Notes: generated by a model not told the origin, from the sequence alone. DNA of 64,000 nt from Flavobacterium terrigena (GCF_900108955.1 NZ_FNYA01000010.1:1-64000); one strand, 5' to 3'; shown: positions 1 through 8,655, counted from the first letter of the stretch. A program made the numbers and translations.

Positions 1-84
1 TCACCTCTTACCTTTCCGAACAGAGAAGTTAAGCCCAACTGCGCAGATGGTACTGCAGTTATGTGGGAGAGTATGTCGCCGCCT
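1..84 (+). rRNA. rrf: 5S ribosomal RNA, 3' part (truncated by window edge)
   Basis: The first bases match the 3' two-thirds of a Bacteroidetes 5S rRNA: the CCGAACAGAGAAGTTAAGCC core is followed by the GATGGTACTGCAGTTATGTG segment and the closing GGGAGAGTATGTCGCCGCC. The 5' end and the rest of the rRNA operon lie before the window. The 3' end is placed near 84 by analogy with other Flavobacterium 5S genes and could be off by a few bases. Confidence 0.93.
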
Positions 85-93
85 TCTTTTATT

Positions 94-128
94 AAAGCCT
101 CAATCTTTTAGATTGAGGCTTTTTTTTT
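94..128 (+). terminator. rRNA operon terminator
   Basis: A perfect 12-bp stem (94-105 with 111-122) with a 5-nt loop runs into a tract of T residues, about 10 nt after the end of the 5S gene. This is a typical intrinsic terminator. Confidence 0.9.
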
Positions 129-134
129 ACCTAT

Positions 135-169
135 ATATCGTCTCGTTAGAATAACGAGACGATATTTTT
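135..169. terminator. Second hairpin after the 5S terminator
   Basis: A perfect 14-bp stem (ATATCGTCTCGTTA at 135-148, its complement at 152-165) with a 3-nt loop, followed by T residues. It may be a backup terminator for the rRNA operon. Its near-perfect symmetry also makes it a candidate protein-binding palindrome. Confidence 0.55.
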
Positions 170-185
170 GTTTATAGCAGTTTGT

Positions 186-391
186 ATCTTATGAAAACCT
201 ACGCGTTAGTGGGTGAAGCGGCATCCTTTTATTTTGTTGCTTATCTATTTTAGCTTCCTCAAGACAAAACGCTACAACAAAATAAAAGATATAGCGAAAC
301 ACACGACCTCGTTGTAGTAATTAAATTGATTTGAATTGCATACTTCTGCAACGAGGGAACGCCCAGAAAAGAAAACTTCGTATATTTGGGC
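186..391. repeat. Intergenic inverted-repeat remnant upstream of the glycosyltransferase
   Basis: The gap between the rRNA terminators and the glycosyltransferase gene contains a 14-bp inverted repeat: CTTTTATTTTGTTG at 226-239 and its complement at 275-288, spaced by 35 nt. The surrounding bases (GAAGCGGCATCC before it, GATATAGCG after it, and ACGCCCAGAAAA near 360) resemble an intergenic element I recall as common in Flavobacterium genomes. No ORF is present. Confidence 0.5.
381..388 (+). promoter_or_regulatory. -7 promoter box of the glycosyltransferase gene
   Basis: TATATTTG fits the Bacteroidetes -7 consensus TAnnTTTG and ends 3 nt before the ATG at 392, implying an almost leaderless transcript. 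The in-frame TTG at 386 belongs to this box and should not be read as the start codon. Confidence 0.5.
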
Positions 392-1603
392 ATGAATAAA
401 ATTTTAATCATTAGTTCAGTTTGGGTTGAGCCTAATTCTTCTGCAGCGGGTAGTAGAATGTTACAGTTAATTCGTTTTTTTCAATCGGAGAAGTATAATA
501 TTGAGTACGCATCGATTGCTTCTGAAAGCGAATTTTCTTTCGATTTGTCTAGTTTAGGGATTATTCAGCACGCTATTCAAATTAATGATACTAGTTTTGA
601 TGAATTATTGCTTCAAATTAATCCAAGCATGGTGCTCTTTGATCGTTTTATGGTGGAAGAACAATTTGGTTGGCGCGTTTCAAATGTGTTGCCCAATGCA
701 ATTAAAATCTTAGATACGGAAGATTTACATAGTTTGCGTCACGCCAGACACGAAGCAGTTAAGAAAAATAGCGAGAGTTTAAATTTTAATTCGGATGTGG
801 CAAAAAGAGAAATTGCATCCATTTTTAGATGTGATTTGTCGCTTATGGTTTCGGATCATGAGATGAATTTGTTACAATTGATTTTTCAAGTTCCAAAATC
901 TATTTTATTTTATTTGCCGATTTGGATTGAGAATTTCACTTCAGAACAACCAGATTTTCAAACTAAACAAGATTTTGTTTTTATTGGAAACTTTTATCAC
1001 GAACCTAATTGGGATTCAGTTTTAGTCTTGAAAAATGAAATTTGGCCTACATTAAAAGAGTTACTACCAAATGCTAAACTAAATATTTACGGAGCTTATC
1101 CTACTCAGAAAGTACATCAATTGCATAATCCGAAAGAGCGATTTTTCATACATGGTAGAGCGGAAAGTGCAGAAGAAGTGATTCGTTCGGCGAGAGTTTT
1201 ATTAGCGCCAATTCGTTTTGGAGCTGGAATTAAAGGAAAATTATTGGAAGGTATGGAATATGGAACTCCATCAGTTACAACTTCAATTGGGGCAGAAGCG
1301 ATGCAAGATAATTTGCCATGGAATGGATTTGTAACTTGCGATTTTTCGGATTTTATTGACAAAGCAGTTGAATTGTATTCTAATCAAGAAATTTGGGAGC
1401 AGGCTGTGGAAAATGGATATGATATCATTCAACAAAAGTTTATGTTTTCAATTTATAAATCTAAATTTTTGGATGTGTTAAATGAACTTCAAACTAATTT
1501 GAAATCACATAGAAATAATAATTTCATTGGACAAATGCTGCAATTTCATACAATGAGAAGTACGGAATTTATGTCAAGATGGATTGAAGAAAAAAATAAA
1601 TAA
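392..1603 (+). CDS. Glycosyltransferase, GT4-like (group 1)
   Basis: A 403-residue cytoplasmic glycosyltransferase with the two-Rossmann GT-B architecture. The N-terminal half starts MNKILIISS and contains DTEDLHSLRHARH. The C-terminal half carries the nucleotide-sugar donor site GAGIKGKLLEGMEYGTPSV around residues 275-295, where the E of KLLEGM is the usual donor-binding Glu. It probably transfers a sugar during surface polysaccharide synthesis, but donor and acceptor cannot be read from sequence. The start is ATG 392 rather than TTG 386, which lies in the promoter box. The stop overlaps the next start codon by one base (TAATG), so the MepB-like gene is probably co-transcribed. Confidence 0.82.
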   Translation: MNKILIISSVWVEPNSSAAGSRMLQLIRFFQSEKYNIEYASIASESEFSFDLSSLGIIQHAIQINDTSFDELLLQINPSMVLFDRFMVEEQFGWRVSNVLPNAIKILDTEDLHSLRHARHEAVKKNSESLNFNSDVAKREIASIFRCDLSLMVSDHEMNLLQLIFQVPKSILFYLPIWIENFTSEQPDFQTKQDFVFIGNFYHEPNWDSVLVLKNEIWPTLKELLPNAKLNIYGAYPTQKVHQLHNPKERFFIHGRAESAEEVIRSARVLLAPIRFGAGIKGKLLEGMEYGTPSVTTSIGAEAMQDNLPWNGFVTCDFSDFIDKAVELYSNQEIWEQAVENGYDIIQQKFMFSIYKSKFLDVLNELQTNLKSHRNNNFIGQMLQFHTMRSTEFMSRWIEEKNK

Positions 1604-2112
1604 TGGGAACCAATAAACAATTAATTTCTGAACTTCTTCCAATTAAAGAATTGGTTTACGACAAATGTAATTTCGAATTTTCTAATCTTCTGATAGATTC
1701 AGAAAGCGAAGAATATCAAGCTTGTTCATTCAAACTTAATTCATTTCAAATTATACATCGACTTTCAAAAATTACACCAACTAAAATTGGTCAGTTTGTA
1801 ACGATTTGGAAAAGAAATGACAAAGGAATAACTGCGCCATTTGATGTATCTGATGATTTCGACTTCATAGTAATCACTTCAAAAAGTGAAGAAAATTTGG
1901 GTCAATTTGTTTTTCCGAAATCTGTATTGTTAGAAAAAGGAATAATAAGTAATAACAATACGTCTGGGAAAAGAGGTATTAGAGTCTATCCACCTTGGGA
2001 TATTCCAACAAGTAAACAAGCTGAAAAAACGCAGAACTGGCAAATAAAATATTTCTATTCGATAAATAATGATTCTTTTGATGTTGAATTCTTAAAGAAA
2101 TTATTCAAGTAA
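1603..2112 (+). CDS. MepB-like family protein
   Basis: A 169-residue soluble protein resembling the MepB family, named after a gene of unknown biochemical role in the Staphylococcus mepRAB multidrug-efflux locus. Supporting motifs are the TIWKRNDKGITAPFD segment in the middle and the SGKRGIRVYPPWD signature near residue 125. There is no signal peptide or membrane segment. The start codon shares one base with the stop of the preceding glycosyltransferase, which suggests translational coupling. No MepA-type transporter or MepR regulator is adjacent, so a link to drug efflux should not be assumed. Confidence 0.75.
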   Translation: MGTNKQLISELLPIKELVYDKCNFEFSNLLIDSESEEYQACSFKLNSFQIIHRLSKITPTKIGQFVTIWKRNDKGITAPFDVSDDFDFIVITSKSEENLGQFVFPKSVLLEKGIISNNNTSGKRGIRVYPPWDIPTSKQAEKTQNWQIKYFYSINNDSFDVEFLKKLFK

Positions 2113-2170
2113 ATATACTTAATAACTCAATATTTTAAAAACTTTGCGACTTAGTGTCTTTGTGGCTTTT

Positions 2171-2884
2171 TTACATAAAACTAGCCAATACTATTCCTAA
2201 AGCGATGACCACTAATTTGGCTAAATTGAATTTATGACCTTCGCTACTTTCAAAAATGATGGTTGACGAAATGTGGAATAAAATACCAATTACGATCCCA
2301 GATAACTGCGAATAATAATTTGTAATAAAACTCAAATTATCGGCTAAAAATGTTCCAATTGGCGTCATAAACGCAAACGTAATCATGAAAAACAAAATTG
2401 CTTTTGAATTCAATTGTGCATTTTTGAAAAACGTAGTTAAAATAATAGCAATTGGAAAGTGATGAATAGCAATTCCGTAAGCTAAATGTGGGTGTTTGTT
2501 AATTGGTAAACCTTCTAAAAGTGCGTGTAAACACAAACTGAAAAACAACAACCATGGAATATGAGAAATCTTGCTATGTCCGTGAACGTGTCCGTGTTCT
2601 GCGCCTTTTGAAAAATATTCTAATATGATTTGAAATACAATTCCAATCATAATAAAAATTCCGATTTTAGAATGGAAATGCCCTTCGTGACCAGGTTCAG
2701 TTATAATTTCTTCACTGTGATACACTTCTGGAAGTAAATGCATTACCGTTAATGATAATAAAAACGCACCACTAAACGCTAATAATAATTTTAAGTTTTT
2801 CTTGCTTTTTGGAGCAAAAAATATGGCGAAAATATATCCTAAAATAACAGATAATAATGGAAAAAGATAAATAGTGTAGTTCAT
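2171..2884 (-). CDS. ZIP family divalent metal transporter
   Basis: A 237-residue inner-membrane protein with about eight hydrophobic segments, the usual size and layout of ZIP importers for zinc, iron or manganese. Family features are the histidine-rich cytoplasmic stretches (GHEGHFHSK near residue 65 and HGHVHGHSK near 98) and the helix motifs HALLEGLPI and HHFPIAIIL, which supply metal-site histidines and Glu. It overlaps the upstream methyltransferase gene by one base (TAATG-type junction), so the two form an operon. The ion specificity is not predictable. Confidence 0.88.
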   Translation of the reverse strand: MNYTIYLFPLLSVILGYIFAIFFAPKSKKNLKLLLAFSGAFLLSLTVMHLLPEVYHSEEIITEPGHEGHFHSKIGIFIMIGIVFQIILEYFSKGAEHGHVHGHSKISHIPWLLFFSLCLHALLEGLPINKHPHLAYGIAIHHFPIAIILTTFFKNAQLNSKAILFFMITFAFMTPIGTFLADNLSFITNYYSQLSGIVIGILFHISSTIIFESSEGHKFNLAKLVVIALGIVLASFM

Positions 2885-3627
2885 TATTTAAATAACAAAA
2901 TTAGACGTTCTGATTGTGATTTGTAGAATTTTCTCAACTTATAATCGCCGAAAATTTCTAATAAATAAATGCCTGCTTCTTCCATCATTTCTTCAAAATC
3001 TGCTAAAGTGAAAGCGGAAACTTTTTCGGTAAAGAAAAAAGATTCGCCTTTGTCTTCAAAACGGATTTCTTTGATGATTTTCTTGTTTTCAACTCGTTTT
3101 TTAATATTAAAAACAATTCCATCAATTTCTTTAGTTTCTTCAGCTACTAAATTCTCAAGAATAAAATCGGCATTGAAAAAATCAATTACACCAAAACCAT
3201 ATTCGTTGATGCTTTCTTTAATCGCTTTTAAGGTTTTGATATTATCTTCATGCGTATCAAAATAACCAAAACTCGTAAATAAATTAAAAACAGCATCATA
3301 AGTTTCGTTCATCGGTTCGCGCATATCGTGCGTTTTGAACTGTAAAGTTTCGTTTGAAGATTCTTTGGCAATCGCAATACTATTTTCGGATAAATCGACT
3401 CCAGTTACCTGATAACCTAATTTGTTTAAGTAGATAGAATGTCTTCCTTTTCCACAAGCTAAATCTAAAATAGTTCCGTTTTCAGGCATATTTAGATAAT
3501 GCGTGATGTTATCCATAAAACCTTGCGCTTCTTCATCGTTTCTGTTTTTATACAAAATGTGATAATATGGTGTATCGAACCAAGTGCTGAACCAATTTTC
3601 TGAATTTTTTGCTGTAGAATCTGACAT
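2884..3627 (-). CDS. Class I SAM-dependent methyltransferase
   Basis: A 247-residue cytoplasmic methyltransferase. The SAM-binding motif I (ILDLACGKGRHSIYL) is near residues 55-69 and is followed by the acidic motif II (VTGVDLSENS). The later fold includes FNLFTSFGYF and GVIDFFNADFI. This arrangement fits the Methyltransf_25 type. The substrate is unknown. It is the first gene of a two-gene minus-strand operon with the ZIP transporter. A TAAATTTG box on the minus strand (3661 to 3654) about 26 nt upstream of the start is a plausible promoter. Confidence 0.85.
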   Translation of the reverse strand: MSDSTAKNSENWFSTWFDTPYYHILYKNRNDEEAQGFMDNITHYLNMPENGTILDLACGKGRHSIYLNKLGYQVTGVDLSENSIAIAKESSNETLQFKTHDMREPMNETYDAVFNLFTSFGYFDTHEDNIKTLKAIKESINEYGFGVIDFFNADFILENLVAEETKEIDGIVFNIKKRVENKKIIKEIRFEDKGESFFFTEKVSAFTLADFEEMMEEAGIYLLEIFGDYKLRKFYKSQSERLILLFK

Positions 3628-3715
3628 TTATCTGTTTGGAAATTATGAATCAACAAATTTAATGTATTTTTGCAAATAATAATAAGCGAAGTGAAACTAA
3701 AACAGTTTTACTTTT

Positions 3716-3822
3716 GCCACGAATTTTCGAATTAAATTTTGTTGCAATGTTTTATTCGAAAAATTATCGACTATGTCGATTCGAATTGAACGCATTCAAT
3801 ATAAAATTAGTGCATTCGTGGC
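3716..3822. repeat. Dispersed intergenic repeat with GCCACGAAT ends
   Basis: The 107-nt stretch begins with GCCACGAATTTTCGAAT (3716-3732) and ends with the inverted copy ATTCGTGGC (3814-3822). The same 17-nt word recurs at 26477-26493. It lies in the divergent gap between the SAM methyltransferase and the THUMP methyltransferase and codes for nothing obvious. Confidence 0.6.
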
Positions 3823-3870
3823 TAAAAAAATGTAATTAATAATTAAATTCTCTCTGAGGGAAAGAGGTCT

Positions 3871-5037
3871 ATGGAAAATTTTAAAATGGTTGCCAAAACT
3901 TTTTTTGGTTTTGAAGAAATTCTGGAAAAAGAATTGTTCCAATTAGGAGCACAAAATGTGGTAAAAGGAACTAGAAGTGTTAGTTTTCAAGGTGATAAAG
4001 GTTTTATGTACAAGGCAAACTTGGCTTTACGTACGGCTTTAAAAATTCTAAAACCCATTCATACATTTAAGGCTTATAACGAGCAGACTTTATATGATGG
4101 GATTCAAAAAGTTGATTGGTCGGATTATTTAAAAGTGCAACAATCGTTTGTGGTGGAAACAACTTTATATTCAGAGCAGTTTACACACAGTCAGTTTGTG
4201 GCGCAAAAAGTAAAAGATGCGATTGTAGATCAGTTTAAAACCAATACTGGCGAACGTCCAAGTATTGATAAAGATTTTCCAGATTTACGTATTCACATAC
4301 ATATTGACAGAGATTTTTGTACGCTTTCATTAGATACTTCAGGTGTTTCATTGCACCAACGTGGTTATAAAACGGCTACGAATATTGCTCCAATTAATGA
4401 AGTTTTAGCTGCCGGAATGTTAATCATGTCAGGTTGGGATGGAAATGCACATTTTCTGGATCCAATGTGTGGAAGTGGAACAATTGTGGCTGAAGCAGCT
4501 ATGATTGCTTGTAATATTCCAGCGAATATCAACAGAAAAGAATTTGCTTTTGAAAGATGGCCAGATTGGGATTCGGAATTATTCGATAAGGTTTTAGAAT
4601 CGTTATTGAAGAAAACTAGAGAATTTCATTATACAATTATTGGTTGCGATAAAGCGCCAAGTGCAGTTGAAAAAGCGAAAGACAATATCAAAAATGCTAA
4701 CTTAGACGATTATGTAACAATCAAACAAGCAGATTTTTTCCAATCGGAGAAAGATGTGGAAGGTCCGTTGCATATTGTTTTCAATCCACCTTACGGAGAA
4801 CGTTTAAATATTGAAATGGAGCGTTTCTACAGAGAAATTGGTGATACAATGAAGCAGAACTATCCAGGGACAAATGCTTGGTTTATTACGGCGAATTTGG
4901 AAGCTTTGAAATTTGTAGGATTACGTCCAAGTAGAAAAATAAAATTATTTAACGGAAAGTTAGAAGCGCGTTTGGTGAAATACGAAATGTATGCCGGAAG
5001 CAAGCGAACTAAATTTCAAAATAGAGAAGAAGAATAA
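3871..5037 (+). CDS. THUMP-domain class I RNA methyltransferase (RlmL/YpsC-like)
   Basis: A 388-residue enzyme of the UPF0020/COG0116 family, which methylates guanine N2 in 23S rRNA (E. coli RlmL, B. subtilis YpsC). A ferredoxin-like and THUMP RNA-binding region covers roughly residues 1-160. The Rossmann methyltransferase domain follows, with DPMCGSGTIVAEAAM near residue 190 and the catalytic N-P-P-Y loop in FNPPYGERL near 305. It is shorter than E. coli RlmL because it lacks the fused RlmK half, as in YpsC. It lies 12 nt upstream of a small membrane-protein gene, suggesting co-transcription. Confidence 0.88.
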   Translation: MENFKMVAKTFFGFEEILEKELFQLGAQNVVKGTRSVSFQGDKGFMYKANLALRTALKILKPIHTFKAYNEQTLYDGIQKVDWSDYLKVQQSFVVETTLYSEQFTHSQFVAQKVKDAIVDQFKTNTGERPSIDKDFPDLRIHIHIDRDFCTLSLDTSGVSLHQRGYKTATNIAPINEVLAAGMLIMSGWDGNAHFLDPMCGSGTIVAEAAMIACNIPANINRKEFAFERWPDWDSELFDKVLESLLKKTREFHYTIIGCDKAPSAVEKAKDNIKNANLDDYVTIKQADFFQSEKDVEGPLHIVFNPPYGERLNIEMERFYREIGDTMKQNYPGTNAWFITANLEALKFVGLRPSRKIKLFNGKLEARLVKYEMYAGSKRTKFQNREEE

Positions 5038-5049
5038 AATTTTAAAATT

Positions 5050-5283
5050 ATGTCTAAACAAACAAAATCATTAGTTTTTAATATGTTAGGATTTTTAGTC
5101 CTTTTTATTGCATTACGATTTATTGTAGCAACTTACACAGGATTTACAAGTTGGCAAATTCCGTTAGCAGCGTTTGTGGTTGCGACCATTTTAGCACCAA
5201 AATTTCAAGTAGTAAGAACCAATGAAGGTGAAAAGTTATTTATGAAATGGCTTTTTATTAAAGGTGTGAAAGAGATTAAATAA
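5050..5283 (+). CDS. Small conserved membrane protein (unknown function)
   Basis: A 77-residue protein with two predicted transmembrane helices (about residues 9-28 and 34-50) and a positively charged C-terminal tail ending KGVKEIK. It follows the THUMP methyltransferase by 12 nt and is followed by a terminator, so it is the last gene of that short operon. I do not recognise a named family. Confidence 0.75.
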   Translation: MSKQTKSLVFNMLGFLVLFIALRFIVATYTGFTSWQIPLAAFVVATILAPKFQVVRTNEGEKLFMKWLFIKGVKEIK

Positions 5284-5301
5284 TCAAATTCCAAAAATAA
5301 T

Positions 5302-5345
5302 AAATCCCAAATTCCAATTGTACTAATTAGAATTTGGGATTTTTG
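5302..5345. terminator. Bidirectional terminator
   Basis: A 13-bp stem (AAATCCCAAATTC at 5302-5314 with 5330-5342) with a 15-nt loop, T-rich on the right and A-rich on the left. It sits between the converging small membrane-protein gene and the DUF6048 gene. Confidence 0.8.
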
Positions 5346-5363
5346 TTTTAAGTCAAAAAGCAA

Positions 5364-6098
5364 TTATTGTTTAACTTCTTTAACTTCTTTTGCTTTGGGT
5401 GTGCTTTTATATAAGGGTATAAAATAACTTACAGTGTAATTAAATCCTGCACCAAATTTGCTGCCTTCGTAGGTTTTGTTGAAACCTGGAATGTATAAAT
5501 TAGCAAATCCTTCTGGTTCTTTATTGGAAACTAAATAGTTCAATCGCAACGAAAATCCAACATATAAATTGTTGAAAACTTCTGCTTTTAAACCACTTAT
5601 TACTTCAATCCAACTTGCAGAAAGTCCGTTGAATTCTTGTCCAGAAACAATAGTATTTGTTCCATAAAAATTTCCCGGTTCATAAATGTTATAGGAATTC
5701 AATTTCTGACTGAAACTCCCAACACCAGCTCGCATTCCAACATAAATCATATTCTCCATATCAAGCCAATTTTCATAGGCATTAAAATCAAAACCAACTT
5801 TAAAATAAGTTCCTTTTGTAGTATAATTGATGTTGTCGTCAAGTGTGGTTTTGTCTTCGTTACCTAATTCTCCAGAGATATAGAATTTCTTCGTAATTCG
5901 GTAATCACCAACTAATTCTAAACCTTTGTAATTTTTATCGTATAGCGATTTTGTTAAACGATGTAAATCGACACCTAATCGTAAACCATAACGTTGTGGG
6001 ATTTTAACTGTATCTTTTGCTTTGTTTTGTGCATTATTTTCTACTGAAAAACACAAAAGAAAAACGAGACTAAAAATATATTTTAACATGTGTTTCAT
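5364..6098 (-). CDS. DUF6048-type outer-membrane beta-barrel protein
   Basis: An exported protein of about 244 residues with a signal peptide (MKHMLKYIFSLVFLLCFSV, cut near NNAQ) and alternating beta-strand patterns rich in aromatic residues and glycine (for example YFKVGFDF, IYVGMRAGVGSF, FGAGFNYTVSYF), consistent with a small outer-membrane barrel. Family assignment rests on its place directly after the DUF6452 lipoprotein and rlmD, an order I recall as typical of flavobacteria. An upstream in-frame ATG at 6128 would add ten residues ahead of the signal peptide. Starts at 6098 or 6089 fit an export signal better, and both overlap the preceding gene by 20-30 nt. Confidence 0.72.
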   Translation of the reverse strand: MKHMLKYIFSLVFLLCFSVENNAQNKAKDTVKIPQRYGLRLGVDLHRLTKSLYDKNYKGLELVGDYRITKKFYISGELGNEDKTTLDDNINYTTKGTYFKVGFDFNAYENWLDMENMIYVGMRAGVGSFSQKLNSYNIYEPGNFYGTNTIVSGQEFNGLSASWIEVISGLKAEVFNNLYVGFSLRLNYLVSNKEPEGFANLYIPGFNKTYEGSKFGAGFNYTVSYFIPLYKSTPKAKEVKEVKQ

Positions 6099-6564
6099 TT
6101 TCGTTTTCAATATTAGGTTGAGATACAATTATGTTTTGAATCCAATTGTTTCCATCTGCAGTTACAGAAACTGGATTTGTAGCGTCTAGTGTATAAATCG
6201 TTTTAAAGCCACAAGCACGAGAAATATATGCTGTTTTTCTAGTATAATTGAAGATAACTTCGTCTTGATTATCGTTTGTATTATCTTCATCACTTCCGTT
6301 TTCAATAAAATAAAAAACGGATGAATCTTGAAATGTTTTTAATGGAATTTTCGCTTTACTCACACCGTTAAATCCAAATCCAATTGTAAAATCGGTATTG
6401 AAAATCCCTAAATTCACAACGTTTTTAAGAACTGTCGGATTAGCACTGTCATAAAATTCAATTATAACTTTTGGAGTAGTTGGCGTCGTTTCGTCACAAA
6501 TATCATCTTTTTCGCAACCCGAAAAGAAGAAACTGATTAACAATAATAGAAATAGCTTTTTCAT
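6070..6564 (-). CDS. DUF6452-type lipoprotein
   Basis: A 164-residue lipoprotein. The signal sequence MKKLFLLLLISFFFSGC ends in a lipobox with Cys17, followed by acidic residues (EKDD), so after lipidation it probably sits in the outer membrane or on the surface. The rest is beta-rich with four further cysteines (two of them in DDICDET and SRACGFKT). It begins 2 nt after rlmD stops and overlaps the following DUF6048 gene, forming a three-gene operon. Its molecular role is unknown. Confidence 0.75.
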   Translation of the reverse strand: MKKLFLLLLISFFFSGCEKDDICDETTPTTPKVIIEFYDSANPTVLKNVVNLGIFNTDFTIGFGFNGVSKAKIPLKTFQDSSVFYFIENGSDEDNTNDNQDEVIFNYTRKTAYISRACGFKTIYTLDATNPVSVTADGNNWIQNIIVSQPNIENENETHVKIYF

Positions 6565-6566
6565 AC

Positions 6567-7979
6567 TTATCTTTTTTCTAAAAGTACAACATTTTCTACG
6601 TGATGTGTTTGTGGAAACATATCAACTGGACGAACACGAGTTACTTTGTACATTTCATCTAATAAAGCTAAATCACGCGCTTGAGTAGCCGAATTACAAC
6701 TCACATAAACAATTTTTTCAGCTCCAATTTTCAATAATTGCGCTACAACATCTTTATGCATTCCATCACGTGGTGGATCAGTAATTACCACATCTGGATG
6801 TCCGTGAGTGTTGATGAAATCGTCATTGAAAACGTTTTTCATGTCACCTACAAAAAACTCACAATTGGTAATGTTATTACGAGTTGCGTTTTCTTTTGCA
6901 TCAGCAATTGCTTCTGGAACAGCTTCTACACCAATTACTTTCTTTGCTTTTTTCGAAACGAATTGTGCAATTGTTCCTGTTCCTGTATATAAATCGTACA
7001 CTAATTCTTCACCAGTTAATCCAGCGAAATCTCTAGTGATTGCATATAATTCATAAGCTTGTTCAGAATTGGTTTGGTAAAACGATTTCGCGTTAATGCT
7101 AAATTGTAACCCTTCCATTTCTTCTAAAATATAATTTCTTCCTTTAAAAGTAATAATATCTTGATCGTAAATCGTATCGTTAAGTTTTTGATTGATAACG
7201 TATTGTAGCGAAGTTACATTTGGGAAACGTTCTGCTAAAAAGTTCATTATCAATTCAATTTCTTTTTTGTTGTTGTCGTAAAACTGAATTAAAATCATCA
7301 ATTCACCTGTTGAAGCGGTACGAATCATTAAGGTTCTCAATAAACCAGTAACTTCTCTTGGATTGAAGAATGACAAGTTATTTTCGTTCGCAAATCGACG
7401 AATTTCGTTTCTAATATCGTTAGAAGGATCTTCTTGTAAATGACATTTAGTAATGTCTAAAATTTTATCCCACATTCTTGGAATATGAAATCCTACGGCA
7501 TTTTTATTGTCTAAATCTGCACCAGATGCTACTTCTTCTGGCGTCATCCATCTTGTTGATGAAAAACCAAATTCCATTTTATTTCTGTAGAAAAATTGCT
7601 TTTCCGAACCTAAAATTGGTTCAAATTCTGGCATTTCAATTTTTCCAATACGTTTTAAATTATTGTAAACTTCGTTATGTTTGTAATGTAATTGTTGGCT
7701 GTACTTCATGTTTTGCCACTTACAACCTCCGCAAACACCAAAATGCTCGCAAACAGGCTCTGTTCTGTGCTCCGAAAACTCATGAATTTTAATGGCTTTA
7801 CCTTCGTAAAATGCTTTTCTTTTTTTCATGGTTTGAATGTCGGCCACGTCACCTGGAACGACATTCGGAATAAAAATTACTTTACCATCTGGGGCTTTTG
7901 CCACCGATACACCTTTTGCACCTGCATCAAGGATTTGTACGTTTTCGAATACGATTCTTTCTGTTCTCTTTTTTCCCAT
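6567..7979 (-). CDS. rlmD: 23S rRNA (uracil(1939)-C5)-methyltransferase RlmD
   Basis: A 470-residue TrmA-family enzyme that makes 5-methyluridine in 23S rRNA using SAM. An N-terminal TRAM domain occupies about residues 1-60. Cys77, Cys83 and Cys86 (CEHFGVCGGC) with Cys179 (DITKCH) reproduce the 4Fe-4S ligand spacing of E. coli RlmD. The SAM-binding VYDLYTGTGTIAQF segment, the DPPRDGMH motif and nucleophile Cys428 in YVSCNSATQ are all intact. It heads the operon with the DUF6452 and DUF6048 genes. Related U54-tRNA or U747 enzymes share the fold, so the exact target base is inferred. Confidence 0.88.
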   Translation of the reverse strand: MGKKRTERIVFENVQILDAGAKGVSVAKAPDGKVIFIPNVVPGDVADIQTMKKRKAFYEGKAIKIHEFSEHRTEPVCEHFGVCGGCKWQNMKYSQQLHYKHNEVYNNLKRIGKIEMPEFEPILGSEKQFFYRNKMEFGFSSTRWMTPEEVASGADLDNKNAVGFHIPRMWDKILDITKCHLQEDPSNDIRNEIRRFANENNLSFFNPREVTGLLRTLMIRTASTGELMILIQFYDNNKKEIELIMNFLAERFPNVTSLQYVINQKLNDTIYDQDIITFKGRNYILEEMEGLQFSINAKSFYQTNSEQAYELYAITRDFAGLTGEELVYDLYTGTGTIAQFVSKKAKKVIGVEAVPEAIADAKENATRNNITNCEFFVGDMKNVFNDDFINTHGHPDVVITDPPRDGMHKDVVAQLLKIGAEKIVYVSCNSATQARDLALLDEMYKVTRVRPVDMFPQTHHVENVVLLEKR

Positions 7980-8047
7980 GTTGCAAAAATAAGAATTGTT
8001 ATGCGGATTAGATAAATTATTTTACATTTATAACAAAATTTTAGAGG

Positions 8048-8596
8048 ATGACAACACACTTAGCACTTTTACGTGGTATCAACGTATCGGGACATAATAT
8101 GATTAAAATGGATGCATTGAAAAAAATGCTGGAAAATATGGGCTTTCAAAATGTAGAAACGTATATTCAATCGGGTAATGTTTTTGTGGATTCGGAAGAG
8201 GAGAATGCAGCTAGTGTAGGTTTTAAAATCAAACAAGAAATTTTTAGAGAATTCGGTCATGATGTACCAGTTGTGACAATTGGGAAAGAAGATTTAGAAT
8301 TATGCTTTAAAAACAATCCGTATTTGAAAGAGAAAGAGTGTGATACGAAGAAATTATACGTGACATTTATCTCTAAAGAATTGTCGCCATTAGCTTTAAA
8401 TGATTTGAAGATTAGTAATTTCAAACCAGATGAAGCTGCAATTGATAGCAGTAGAATTTATATCAAATATGCCATTGGCGCTGGAAAAACCAAATTAGAC
8501 CAAAAGTATATTGAGAAAAAACTAAACGTTGTAGCTACAATGAGAAATTGGAATACGGTGACTAAATTACTAGAAATGTATAATGAAAGATTGTAA
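8048..8596 (+). CDS. DUF1697 domain-containing protein
   Basis: A 182-residue soluble protein with the hallmark N-terminus of the DUF1697 family: LLRGINVSGHNMIKMDALK followed by YIQSGNVFVDSEE, and near the C-terminus the RNWNTVTKL signature. The length matches the family. No biochemical function is established. It stands alone, divergent from rlmD. Confidence 0.88.
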   Translation: MTTHLALLRGINVSGHNMIKMDALKKMLENMGFQNVETYIQSGNVFVDSEEENAASVGFKIKQEIFREFGHDVPVVTIGKEDLELCFKNNPYLKEKECDTKKLYVTFISKELSPLALNDLKISNFKPDEAAIDSSRIYIKYAIGAGKTKLDQKYIEKKLNVVATMRNWNTVTKLLEMYNERL

Positions 8597-8641
8597 ATAA
8601 AAGATTTAAACTTTTAAGACTTAAACCTTTAAACTTTTTCA

Positions 8642-8649
8642 TATTTTTG
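8642..8649 (+). promoter_or_regulatory. -7 promoter box of rocD
   Basis: TATTTTTG fits TAnnTTTG and lies 65 nt before the rocD start, leaving room for a leader containing the 12-codon ORF at 8656-8694. Confidence 0.4.
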
Positions 8650-8655
8650 TAGATT

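Noticed and set aside
1603..2112. MepB-like gene as part of a multidrug-efflux operon
   Set aside because: No MepA transporter or MepR regulator is adjacent; the partner is a glycosyltransferase.
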